NCBI GenBank assembly: GCA_903927685.1
Contig: CAIYOB010001301.1
Span: 1 to 50,233 of the forward strand
DNA: 50,233 nt
Direction: 5' to 3'
Source of the DNA: an uncultured Planctomycetaceae bacterium
GTDB lineage: Bacteria > Planctomycetota > Planctomycetia > Pirellulales > Pirellulaceae
This document shows positions 35,720 to 44,083 of the stretch, piece after piece. The notes beneath the pieces are model-generated. The model did not search any database, was not told the DNA's origin, and saw only the letters and a list, made by a program, of their open reading frames with translations. The first letter of the stretch is position 1; every line of letters begins with the position of its first letter. Made by a program: the position numbers and the translations under genes.

Positions 35720-37078
35720 TCACTTGGCCAGCGACACCGCTCGCGGACGCTCGGCTCGTTCGGCTGGACGCAGGTTCCGGACCAGGAACAGGACTTCGGT
35801 CGGAAAGTCATCCGGCACCCAGACGGCATTCGGATCGTCGGCCGCCTGTTCCGCCTGCTCCAAGTCCCTCGCGCCGGGCGGCGGCGGGGGCGTCAGCAGT
35901 TCGGGATCGATATAGCTGATCGTGCCGAACGTGCCGGCTTGCGACCGCCGGCTGCTGGGCATACCCAAGTCCGCCGTCAAATGGACTGCCTGGCCGATAT
36001 ACTCCCGGTCTCCCGTGGCAGCACGCAGCCGCTCCAGGATTCCGTCGCCAACCGAGCGCTGGGTCAAGGCGAGCGAAAACGCAGCGATGCCGTCCGGACG
36101 CTTGTACAGGTCCTCGGTCATGGCCGCGGCCTGCCGCGCGCCGCAATACACCAAGTACAGCTGCAGATGATCGACCTCGGCGGGCGGAGCCGTCCCGGTG
36201 TTCACCCGCTGGACGGCCTGCATGAACGGACAGGCTAACAAGGCCCGCTGGTCCCGCTCCGAGACGGGCACCGTGTCCACGACACGGATCCCGTGCCGCT
36301 TCCACAAGTTGAAAAAGGCCCCCTGCTCGACGCCTTCCGGAGTAACGCTGACTTCGTAGACCACCACCAGGCGATCCCGCAACCGGCGATCGACCAGCTT
36401 CCACGGCGAAACGGGTGCGGTCGAGCCGATCTGGGGCTGCCCCTGCTGGGGAACATCGTACCGATTCACGATCACCAAGGCCGCCGCCGCCACCGTGACA
36501 GCCACCGCCGCGAGCGAACGCCAGCCGAGCCAGCGGGCACGGGACTTGGATCGGGCCGCCGGCTGGACGCGGTCCACCGCCTGTGATCGCGGACGCGGCG
36601 TCGAGACGGCCTGCTTTTCGATCTGCCGTTGCACTCGAGCGGCGAAATCATCGCCCAAGCGAAACCGGGACAACAGCCGCAGGTCGGCATCCAGTTCGCG
36701 GAGCTGATCCAGCTGACTGCGACACCGCGGGCTAGAGGCCAAGGCGTGTTCGGCCAACTGACGCTCTTGGCCGAAAACCTCGCCGTCGAAATAGGCGCTC
36801 AGCAACTCGCCTTCGTCTCCAGGCGGATTCGAGGCCGCTCCGCGTTCCGCCGCCAAACGTTCGATTTCACGCATGATCCGCTGGTGGACTGCGGCCGGCA
36901 ACCGATACCGCGGCAGCGTCTGCAGGGCGGCCTGCAAAGCCTTCAGCGTCTCCAGCTCGCTGCGATACTCGGCACTCCCTGCCAGTTGCTGCGCGATCTG
37001 CTGACGCTCCTCGGACGACACTTCGCCGTCCAGGTAAGCGCTCAACAGCTCGTTAGCAAAATCATCGCGGCCAGTCAT
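35720..37078 (-). CDS. Membrane-anchored anti-sigma-like protein with duplicated N-terminal domain
   Basis: The 452-residue protein has two copies of the anti-sigma-factor fold: NELLSAYLDGEVSSEERQQI (about 9-28) and GELLSAYFDGEVFGQERQLA (about 90-109). The zinc-binding His/Cys residues of zf-HC2 domains are missing in the first copy and only partly present in the second (AEHALASSPRCRSQL). A single membrane segment (about 185-206, WRSLAAVAVTVAAAALVIV) is followed by a 245-residue outer domain of unknown type. Such proteins usually hold an ECF sigma factor at the membrane, but no sigma gene is adjacent. The start at 37078 begins the first repeat. Confidence 0.75.
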   Translation of the reverse strand: MTGRDDFANELLSAYLDGEVSSEERQQIAQQLAGSAEYRSELETLKALQAALQTLPRYRLPAAVHQRIMREIERLAAERGAASNPPGDEGELLSAYFDGEVFGQERQLAEHALASSPRCRSQLDQLRELDADLRLLSRFRLGDDFAARVQRQIEKQAVSTPRPRSQAVDRVQPAARSKSRARWLGWRSLAAVAVTVAAAALVIVNRYDVPQQGQPQIGSTAPVSPWKLVDRRLRDRLVVVYEVSVTPEGVEQGAFFNLWKRHGIRVVDTVPVSERDQRALLACPFMQAVQRVNTGTAPPAEVDHLQLYLVYCGARQAAAMTEDLYKRPDGIAAFSLALTQRSVGDGILERLRAATGDREYIGQAVHLTADLGMPSSRRSQAGTFGTISYIDPELLTPPPPPGARDLEQAEQAADDPNAVWVPDDFPTEVLFLVRNLRPAERAERPRAVSLAK

Positions 37079-37609
37079 GATCACATCAGTTCCCGGTTTG
37101 GAAGGGAATGGCACTCCTTGCCGAAGCCCATCGGCTTCGCTATTTCCCCTCGTGGTGCAGCTACATCCCTGTGTCTGAAAGGCATGTGCCAAGGCGGCCT
37201 GTTCATCCTCCCTGGCAGACGTGCATTCCAGGCCGAATGCCTCTCCACCCTGTTCCCAAGCAATCCGACGCGTCAAAAGCCCGGAAAGTTCCCACGGCGG
37301 CAGTTAACGGCACCACCCGCCTGACCGATCGACCCGCGTGCTATCGGGATGGGCGGGTTCTCGCAAGCGTTTGGATCGCTTAAGCTTACGCCACGATTGG
37401 GGTGACGCTACCCGAGCGGCCCGCCGTCCCTCCAGTCGATTCCCTTTCGCTATCCGCGATATTTTTCCTCCGCCGTGGGACAAACTCGACGGGGCCGCGT
37501 CTCAGTCATAAGGACGCCTTGCCCCGTCATCACGGGCATGCAGGACAAATGGGCATAAAAAGGCCTCGTGGGAGGCTGGGCAGATTGAAGAAAAGTCCCC
37601 GGACAGGCA
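37079..37609. other. Intergenic stretch of 531 bases
   Basis: No gene is supported here. A small perfect hairpin, CGAAGCC/GGCTTCG with a CATC loop, lies at 37122-37139, in the leader of the anti-sigma-like gene. A copy of the AAGCTTACGCCACG repeat lies at 37383-37407. The right part is the 3' region of the large LamG gene. Confidence 0.5.
37383..37407. repeat. Partial copy of the AAGCTTACGCCACG repeat
   Basis: AAGCTTACGCCACGATT followed by GGGGTGAC matches 20357-20381 at about 22 of 25 positions. Only one arm of the inverted-repeat element seen at 20277-20370 is present, so it is a degraded or half copy. Confidence 0.6.
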
Positions 37610-40600
37610 CTAGAACGCTGCTTCCTTGAGCCGGAGTTCCAGAATCGCCACGTTCCCGGCCGGGATCGCCAACTCGATCCGGTCGCCGGCCGCGACCGGC
37701 CTGCCCGTCTCCAACTCTTTCGCCGAGGCCACCGCACCGACGCGTACCTGGACGCGTCCCTGCCAGTTGGCGAACAAGTCGTTGTTGATCAGCCCTACCA
37801 GGAGTCGCTTCGGGTCGCCGTCATAACAGCAGGTGTGGACGTTCAAGCCCGGCGGTTCGATCTGGATCGGACTGAACGAGTCGAAGTAGCCGGCCAGCAC
37901 CGCTCGCACGCCGCCCAGCAACTGGTACGGCGGCTCCATGTTGACGATTTCGGGGACGGCGTATGCCAGGCCGTCGCTCATCCAATAGTCGGCCGCCCCG
38001 ACGACGACGCGTCCCCGGCCGGCCTGGTGGACGGTGACCAGCGGATGGCCGTGCTCGTTGATCACCAGCACGCGGGCTCCGGCCGGCGACAGCACGGTGT
38101 AGCTGTACGGCTGCTCCGGAAACGTCTCTTCGCTGGCCAGCACATGCGACAGACAACCTTGGGCTACGGTGCCGAATTGGACGCCGGACAGCGCGGCCGG
38201 CAGGGCCCTGGCATGGCGGGCGTCGGTCACCAGGTCGCCGCCGGCCTGGACATAATCGGCGAGTCGCTGGACCACGTCGGGGGTCAACTCGACGTCGCCC
38301 AGCAGCATCACGGCCGAGTACTGCCGGAGCACCTCGGCAGGACAGCGGTTGGTGAGCACGTCGAACTGGTCGCCCAGCGGCGTGGGTGTGATGAAGCCCC
38401 GCTCGTTGCGCAGATAGCTCGCGTCCTCGTAGCCCGGCCAGATCATGCGGAACACACTGTCGATCAGGTAGTCGCCTTTGTCGTAGGGGAACTTGCCCCA
38501 GATCTTGTAGCGGTCGCTGCGGTACAGATGCCGAGGCATGTTCCAGCCGTGGTAGAAATCGAGCATCAAGGCGACGGGCGTCGCCAGCACGCCGCGTTCG
38601 GGATGCTGCCTGGCCCAGGCGTACAGCTCCAGATGCTGGCGTCCCAGCGGGCTCAATTCGGGCACGCCTTCCGCCACCTCGTCGGCCGTGAACTGGGACG
38701 TTTCCGTGCCGAAGATGCTGTGCCCGTCGAGATAACCGCAGCAGAAGAGCCGCTTGTGGAGGCTCCGCGAGCAGCCCTTGTTCGGCCCGCATCCGTAGCC
38801 GGCTTCCCCCGTCGTCTTGCGGTCCTGGTACATGTTGTACCCGAAGCGGTTCCAGATCGACGAGGCCTGATAGGTGAGTCGCCCGTACTGCTTTCCCGCG
38901 CCGCGAAGGAAGGCGAACAGGAGCGTGTCGCTGGGCAGTCCCTGAGCCGTCTCCAGGCCCAGCAGGCGGGCGCCGCGCTCGCCGTAATAGTGCGAGAAGT
39001 TCAACGAGCCGGTGGCGTTCATATAGTTCATGTTGTCGCCGCAAACGTGCTCGTCCCACTTCACAAAGTCGTCCCAGCCTTCCTTGCGGTTGGCGGCCGA
39101 GCCGCGGCCGGCGTAGCTGCCGATGTAGCGGCCGTCCTGCTCGCCGTTGTCGTAGCCCAGAAAGCGGTCGCCGAGGACCCGCACGAGAGCCTCGTGGTGC
39201 TCCGGGGCGATGGTGTGAGGGTAGTTCGCGTCGAACGGCACGTAGCCCCAGATGTCGAACAGGTACAGGCCTCGGCCGCGCACGTCTTCCAGCCGGCGCT
39301 CGAACTGGCCGAGCGCCGCCCGATAGTCCTCGTCCGTCGGGAAGGACTTCCGCTGCGGACAGATGCCGATATGCGGCCAGCAGACGTCGCCGAAGTCGTA
39401 GTGCTTGTGGAACTGGTCGAGCGTCCGCTCGTCGACACTCCGCGCGCCGGTCATGTGCAGCGCGTCGCCCAGCGTCCGGCGCGTGACCGGCTGGGGCTGG
39501 GTGCTGGCGAACCGCGGATGCTCCTCGGGCACCACGGGGCGCGTCCAAGGCCGGAAGGCCACGGCTCGCAGCGGTTCGGTCTTGTTGCGGGCCTGCGGCA
39601 GGACGCGGGCCAGCGACTGCCGGGCCGCGGCGAGCTGGGCCTCGTATCCGGTCGGTGGAACGATGACGTCGCGGCGCTCGAACACCGGTCCGACGATCGC
39701 GGCGGCGAACCGGTTGACCTGGTCCGCCCTGATGTTCCCCTCGTCCAGCTCGACGCAGACGGCGACGACGCGCCCCGGGTCGAACACGGTGTTGCCCTCG
39801 AACGAGATCGGCACGGACACGTCCGCGGGCTCGGCGGCATTGTCGCGCGTCCGCCACAGCAACGTTTCGATCCCCTTGACGTCGACCGCCCAAAGCGACA
39901 CAACATGGCCCGAGCCCTGGCCCTCGAAGCGGAATCGCAGACGTCCGAACGGCTCCAGATCCCACCGGCCCCGGTGTACAAACCGGACCGCGTCGCCGCC
40001 ATGAAGTTCATCCGGATTGGTGTTGGCGAACTGAGCGCCCAGTCGCAACGCGGGCAGCGCCCGGGCCTGGTCGAGTATCACCGCGGCGTCCGTCGGCTGT
40101 CCGAACAGGCACTCGGCCTGCCACGCGTCCGCCCGGCGAAGAAACTCGCCGTCGGGCACGGCGTACCGCGACCACGGCACGGGGACCGGCGAGGGCACGG
40201 AGACCGGTTCGAGTCGCATCGCGACGATCGCCGGCAGCACGTCCTGGAGCCGAATCCAGTGAACTCCCGGCGCCAGCGTTGTGGTGCCTTGGTACTCCCA
40301 CAGCGCGTCGCGGAGCAGGGAACTGTCGGTGCGGTTCAGCGCGGCCATGTTGTAGTCGTTCAAGTCGGCGCCGTCGACGACGATGTCGCACGGCTGCCGC
40401 CCCGGAGCGGCGTAGCGGAGGTAGACCCGGTAGGCCTGCTGCTGCGGGACGTCCAGCCAGAACTCTGCGAGCCCTTCGCCGCATAACGCCAACGGCTCGC
40501 TCGCATCGTCCCGGTCGATTTCCAGGTCACCCGCGAGCCGATCGACGGCCTCGGGAAGCAGGAGCAGCCGCGCGGGTTTGGCCGGCGCCGGAGGTCCGAC

Positions 40601-41725
40601 GTGCAGCGGCACGAGCACCGGGGGCTGGAAGGTGCGCCGCGAGGCGGCCACCCCGGTCCACGCGGCCAGCGGCGCGTCGCCGGCGGCCAGCGAGGCCCGG
40701 ACCACGCGGTAGTAGCCGCCAGTCGTGTTTTCCAGGCCGACCAGATAGGTACCGTCGCCGGCCAGTTCGTCGGAGACGTCCAGCGCCAGCGAGTACTCCG
40801 TTCCTTCGGCCAGCTCGTTCAACTGAAAGTTGCCGACGATCACCGCCCGCCGGCCCGGGGGCTTCAGGTAGACCCAGCCGGCCGCATTGCCGCCGAACGA
40901 CTTTTGGAAGACGAGTTCGAGCCTGGCCAGTCCCGTGCGCTGGGGCGTCCTCACGGCCTTGGGGACGATCTTCCGGGCCGGCAGTTCGAACGCCCGGCCG
41001 CCAATCGGCAGGGTTCCTTCCGGGTCGTAGCGGACGCAGTCGGAGACCCGCACCTCATCAAGCTTGCCGCTGTACCAGAAGTCCATACCGACGTAGCAGC
41101 CAACCCAGATGCCCCGGGACCGCGTGCCCAACAGGAAATCCTTGGCCATCGGTACGCGGCCCGTCAGTACGCCGTCCAGAAAGAAGCTCGACTGCCGGCC
41201 GTCGTAAGTGACGGCCAGATGGTGCCAGCGTCCGCCGCGGACCGGCCCGAGCGCGGCTCCCAGATGCTGATGCCGCAGGCCGTCGGCGTTTTCCACAGCT
41301 CCGCCCCGGTTATACAGCGAGAGCGAAGTACTGCTGCCGCCGCTCAGGTCGAAGTGGAACGTCACGTCCTTGCCCACCAGGAACTGGCGTCCGGCGGGGT
41401 TGTCCTGCTTGAACCAGCATTCGACGCTGAGCGACTTCAGATTCTCGATCGCCTCGGTCACTTCGCGGAACACGCAATCGTCCCGGCCGTCGAACGCCAG
41501 CCCCCCGCCGAACTTGCCGCTGTCCCAGCGGGCGCCGCGGACCTCGCCGTCGTAGCCGTAGCGGCTGGCGTCCTTGGCCACCGAGCCTTGGCGCTCGTCA
41601 AAGTGATACAGGAGCAGCGTGTGCTCGTCCGGTGGGAACGGCTCCAGGGGCGAAGCCGGCACGCGGAGGGGCGCGAGGGCCAGGCAACACGTGGACAGCA
41701 GGACGGCGGACACGGTCGTGGGCAT
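37610..41725 (-). CDS. Very large secreted LamG protein with putative glycosidase-like domains
   Basis: The product has 1,371 residues. A signal peptide (VSAVLLSTCCLALAPLRVPA) leads into a LamG-like domain (about 35-240; YGYDGEVRGARWDSGKFGGG and SSFFLDGVLTGRVP). Beta-sandwich regions fill about 260-700. A region of about 760-1,150, with FDIWGYVPFDANYPHTIAPE and MLDFYHGWNMPRHLYRSD, looks like a TIM-barrel hydrolase core. Residues about 1,150-1,290 resemble the glutamine-amidotransferase-like trimer domain of GH42-type enzymes (LADYVQAGGDLVTDARHA). The last part is a small beta domain. No known family is confidently assigned. It probably degrades a complex glycan outside the cytoplasm. No good ribosome site is visible at 41725, so the start is less sure. 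Confidence 0.65.
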   Translation of the reverse strand: MPTTVSAVLLSTCCLALAPLRVPASPLEPFPPDEHTLLLYHFDERQGSVAKDASRYGYDGEVRGARWDSGKFGGGLAFDGRDDCVFREVTEAIENLKSLSVECWFKQDNPAGRQFLVGKDVTFHFDLSGGSSTSLSLYNRGGAVENADGLRHQHLGAALGPVRGGRWHHLAVTYDGRQSSFFLDGVLTGRVPMAKDFLLGTRSRGIWVGCYVGMDFWYSGKLDEVRVSDCVRYDPEGTLPIGGRAFELPARKIVPKAVRTPQRTGLARLELVFQKSFGGNAAGWVYLKPPGRRAVIVGNFQLNELAEGTEYSLALDVSDELAGDGTYLVGLENTTGGYYRVVRASLAAGDAPLAAWTGVAASRRTFQPPVLVPLHVGPPAPAKPARLLLLPEAVDRLAGDLEIDRDDASEPLALCGEGLAEFWLDVPQQQAYRVYLRYAAPGRQPCDIVVDGADLNDYNMAALNRTDSSLLRDALWEYQGTTTLAPGVHWIRLQDVLPAIVAMRLEPVSVPSPVPVPWSRYAVPDGEFLRRADAWQAECLFGQPTDAAVILDQARALPALRLGAQFANTNPDELHGGDAVRFVHRGRWDLEPFGRLRFRFEGQGSGHVVSLWAVDVKGIETLLWRTRDNAAEPADVSVPISFEGNTVFDPGRVVAVCVELDEGNIRADQVNRFAAAIVGPVFERRDVIVPPTGYEAQLAAARQSLARVLPQARNKTEPLRAVAFRPWTRPVVPEEHPRFASTQPQPVTRRTLGDALHMTGARSVDERTLDQFHKHYDFGDVCWPHIGICPQRKSFPTDEDYRAALGQFERRLEDVRGRGLYLFDIWGYVPFDANYPHTIAPEHHEALVRVLGDRFLGYDNGEQDGRYIGSYAGRGSAANRKEGWDDFVKWDEHVCGDNMNYMNATGSLNFSHYYGERGARLLGLETAQGLPSDTLLFAFLRGAGKQYGRLTYQASSIWNRFGYNMYQDRKTTGEAGYGCGPNKGCSRSLHKRLFCCGYLDGHSIFGTETSQFTADEVAEGVPELSPLGRQHLELYAWARQHPERGVLATPVALMLDFYHGWNMPRHLYRSDRYKIWGKFPYDKGDYLIDSVFRMIWPGYEDASYLRNERGFITPTPLGDQFDVLTNRCPAEVLRQYSAVMLLGDVELTPDVVQRLADYVQAGGDLVTDARHARALPAALSGVQFGTVAQGCLSHVLASEETFPEQPYSYTVLSPAGARVLVINEHGHPLVTVHQAGRGRVVVGAADYWMSDGLAYAVPEIVNMEPPYQLLGGVRAVLAGYFDSFSPIQIEPPGLNVHTCCYDGDPKRLLVGLINNDLFANWQGRVQVRVGAVASAKELETGRPVAAGDRIELAIPAGNVAILELRLKEAAF

Positions 41726-42184
41726 GGGAGGACTCGGGGAGAAAGGCCGCGGGGAGACGACGGATGCACGTCCACCCGTCTATTACAGTTACGGTCAATC
41801 ACGTGAGTCAAGTCGGCACAGCGGCTTTCCAGATCGTCGTCAGAGTCAGGTGCTCGATGGTGACAGTGGCAAGAAAGTCTGGGACGAGCAACACCAGCGT
41901 TGCGGCAGGGAGCATCCAGCGAATTCTGCGCGATCGGCCACGCGCGTGCCTCGTCTAGTTCTGCGATCCTGGGAATGCCGATTTCACGAGTTCCCAAACC
42001 GTAGCGGCCATGCGGTGATGGCCCAACCGCACCGGGAAGGCGAGCACCGAGACCGTCCGCCAATTTTGAATTCTGTACGTCTGACCCCCGGCGACCTTTC
42101 CCCTTGCCCCGCTGGAAGATAGAATGAACCATCGGCTTGGCGACTATGGCGTACCGCATATTGAAACACGAAAGGTAACCAGCA
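41726..42184. other. Divergent intergenic region of 459 bases
   Basis: This gap separates the divergent LamG gene (minus) and the Tat-exported TIM-barrel gene (plus) and must hold both promoters. Short open frames have shadow-like composition. No palindrome or repeat shared with other regions was noticed. Confidence 0.4.
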
Positions 42185-43213
42185 ATGGCAGACAGGATTG
42201 ATCGTCGGTGTTTTCTGGCCAGGGGGGTGCTCGGGGCGGCGGCCGTCGGGGCCGTGCATGCCAGCATCGAGGAGCAAACGCTGCAGGCGGCGGTCCAAGA
42301 CGGGACGGCCGGGGCCGCCAACCCGCCCCAGACCGACATTCCGCCCGGCAGCCTGCCGTGCGGCAAGATCGGCAACGTGTCCCTCAGCCGGCTATTCATC
42401 GGCGGCAATCTGATCGGCGGCTGGGCGCACAGCCGGGACCTGATGTACGCTTCGAGCCTGTTCAAGGCGTACAACACGGAAGCCAAGGTCTTTGAGACGC
42501 TCGAATTGGCTCAGGCCTGCGGCATCAATACCATCCAACTGGATCCGGCCTGTTGGGAGCCGATCGCGAAGTATAACTCCCAGCGGAGCAATAAGATCCA
42601 GACCATGGTCTGCGTCCCGCTGATCGAGGACAAGGTCAAGATGAACGAGGCGATCAAGCAACAGGTCGACCAAGGCGCGACGCTGGTGTACTCGCACGGC
42701 GGCGTGACGGACTCGTTCATGATGAACGGCGGCTCGACCGAAGTCATCGCCCAGATGGTCGAGTTGATCAAAGCCCAAGGCGTGCCCGCCGGCGTCGGCG
42801 GCCACTCGCTGAACATGCCGATGGCTTGCGAGCGGGACAAGGTCAACCCCGATTTCTACGTCAAGACGTTCCACATGGATCGCTACTGGTCTGCGACGCC
42901 TGCGGAGTCCCGCAAGGAGTACGACTGGATGAGCGGGAATGCGGGTGACCATAACCGGAACAACGACAACATGTGGTGCAACAATCCCGAAGAGACCGCG
43001 GCCTTTATGGAGACGGTCGAGAGGCCTTGGGTGGCGTTCAAGGTGATGGCGGCCGGGGGCATCAAGCCGCAGATGGCCTTCCCCCACGCTTTCCGCAACG
43101 GCGCCGATTTCGTCATCGCCGGGATGTTCGACTTTCAAATCGAAATGGACGTCAAGATCGCGCTGGATGCCCTGCAGAAGGTCGATTCGCGCAAGCGGCC
43201 CTGGCGGGCCTGA
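42185..43213 (+). CDS. Tat-exported TIM-barrel protein (aldo/keto reductase-like), unknown role
   Basis: The 342-residue protein begins with a Tat signal, RIDRRCFLARGVLGAAAVGA. After a linker it continues as a barrel-like protein: LSRLFIGGNLIGGWAHSRDL, AQACGINTIQLDP, VYSHGGVTDSFMMNGGSTEV and PWVAFKVMAAGGIKPQMAF. The FIGGNLIGGWAHSRD start and GINTIQLDP resemble aldo/keto reductase-type barrels seen in exported planctomycete proteins, but the Asp-Tyr-Lys-His catalytic set was not identified. The C-terminal alternation of hydrophobic strands fits an eight-fold barrel. It stands alone before a repeat-rich gap. Confidence 0.65.
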   Translation: MADRIDRRCFLARGVLGAAAVGAVHASIEEQTLQAAVQDGTAGAANPPQTDIPPGSLPCGKIGNVSLSRLFIGGNLIGGWAHSRDLMYASSLFKAYNTEAKVFETLELAQACGINTIQLDPACWEPIAKYNSQRSNKIQTMVCVPLIEDKVKMNEAIKQQVDQGATLVYSHGGVTDSFMMNGGSTEVIAQMVELIKAQGVPAGVGGHSLNMPMACERDKVNPDFYVKTFHMDRYWSATPAESRKEYDWMSGNAGDHNRNNDNMWCNNPEETAAFMETVERPWVAFKVMAAGGIKPQMAFPHAFRNGADFVIAGMFDFQIEMDVKIALDALQKVDSRKRPWRA

Positions 43214-43421
43214 GGCCCAGGCCCGTTTGAATCGTTCGGAGTCGCAAGGGGAATTGGAGGCTTTGCGGCGGGGCAGCCGTTTGGAAGCGAGACGTAGTGC
43301 GAGCAGATCGTCCGCCAACGTGGTCTGGAATCGAGGCTACGCTCGCGTGGCCGGCCACGAAAGGTCGCCTCCTCGTGACCGCACGCCCGAAAACGACTTC
43401 CGCCTCCTTTCTCTTCTCTGG

Positions 43422-43704
43422 CAAATGGCCGGGCCGTTGGCCCTCACGGTTTCTACCGTTCGTATACCCTAGGCAAACCGCTGGGCCTTCGGCCCGGAAA
43501 CGGTTGCCTGGGCTGTTGGCCCCTATGGTTTCTATTGCTCGTATACCCAGCCCGTTGGGCTGGGCTAGGTGAACCGCTGGGCCTTCGGCCCGGCCCCGGG
43601 CGATGTTCTCCGGGCCAACGGCCCACTCATTTGCCTAGCCCAGCCCAACGGGCTGGGTACACGGGTCTCCAAGTACACAACAGGGCCAACGGCCCGGCCA
43701 TTTG
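43422..43704. repeat. Nested palindromic repeat array
   Basis: Outer arms of 22 bp pair 43422-43443 with 43683-43704 (GGGCCGTTGGCCC core). Inner arms pair 43544-43569 with 43634-43659 as a perfect 26-bp inverted repeat around CCCAGCCCGTTGGGCTGGG. A 22-bp direct repeat with its own hairpin (GGGCCTTCGGCCC) occurs at 43476-43497 and 43572-43593. Pieces of a third unit, GGTTTCTA..GTATACCC, also repeat in this block. No long open frame is convincing. This is a cluster of REP-like units of one family. Confidence 0.8.
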
Positions 43705-43728
43705 TGTTCGACCAAGTCCGCGACGTGC

Positions 43729-44004
43729 TTAAGAATCGGCGCCGTTCGCAGTCAGCAGGGCGGACAGGGTGGTGGGGTCGGCAATCGCGCGGGGGATGGA
43801 TTCGATGATGATGGAATCGTCGGCGTCAAGCGGGGCACACAGCGACTGTTCGTTTCGTTCGCCGGCGAGAATTCGTCTGATGGCGGCAACCAGGTTGGTC
43901 CGGCCGTGTCCTTCCAAGTGCGACGAGCTCCGCGTCGAAAGTAGAGCCGACACCACGCCCCCCCGCCTGTCAGCGAAACGCGATGGGGGCTCGTCGCCGG
44001 TCAC
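43729..44004 (-). pseudogene. Possible C-terminal gene remnant
   Basis: A 91-residue frame opened by GTG ends in a protein-like amphipathic stretch: GRTNLVAAIRRILAGERNEQ, then DADDSIIIESIPRAIADPTT. The first 25 residues are poor and no ribosome site is visible. It looks like the tail of a larger helical protein whose front is missing. No family is recognised, and non-coding status cannot be excluded. Confidence 0.3.
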
Positions 44005-44083
44005 CCGTTGATGTCTCCGCGCGTTCGGGTATGATGCGAGGCACTACCGCCTCGCATTATCCGTTTCTTGGGAGGAGTCAGTC

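Larger units (their letters stand above)
43214..44083. other. Repeat-rich gap of 870 bases
   Basis: The left part (43214-43419) has no supported feature. The middle (43420-43706) is an array of nested palindromes. The right part holds a short possible gene remnant on the minus strand (43729-44004) and, just before 44084, the leader of the transporter gene with GGGAGGAG (about 44071-44078). Confidence 0.55.

Noticed and set aside
33145..35919. A 924-residue plus-strand frame opposite the GH32 gene
   Set aside because: Same reason: no family blocks, and the minus-strand frame has a signal peptide and GH32-like motifs.
37835..40486. An 883-residue plus-strand frame opposite the large LamG gene
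   Set aside because: It is His/Val/Asp-rich shadow sequence without any recognisable motif; the minus-strand frame is continuous for 1,371 residues and begins with a signal peptide.
43422..43704. CRISPR array
   Set aside because: The repeats are nested palindromes of unequal spacing rather than regular repeats with unique spacers, and no cas gene is present.
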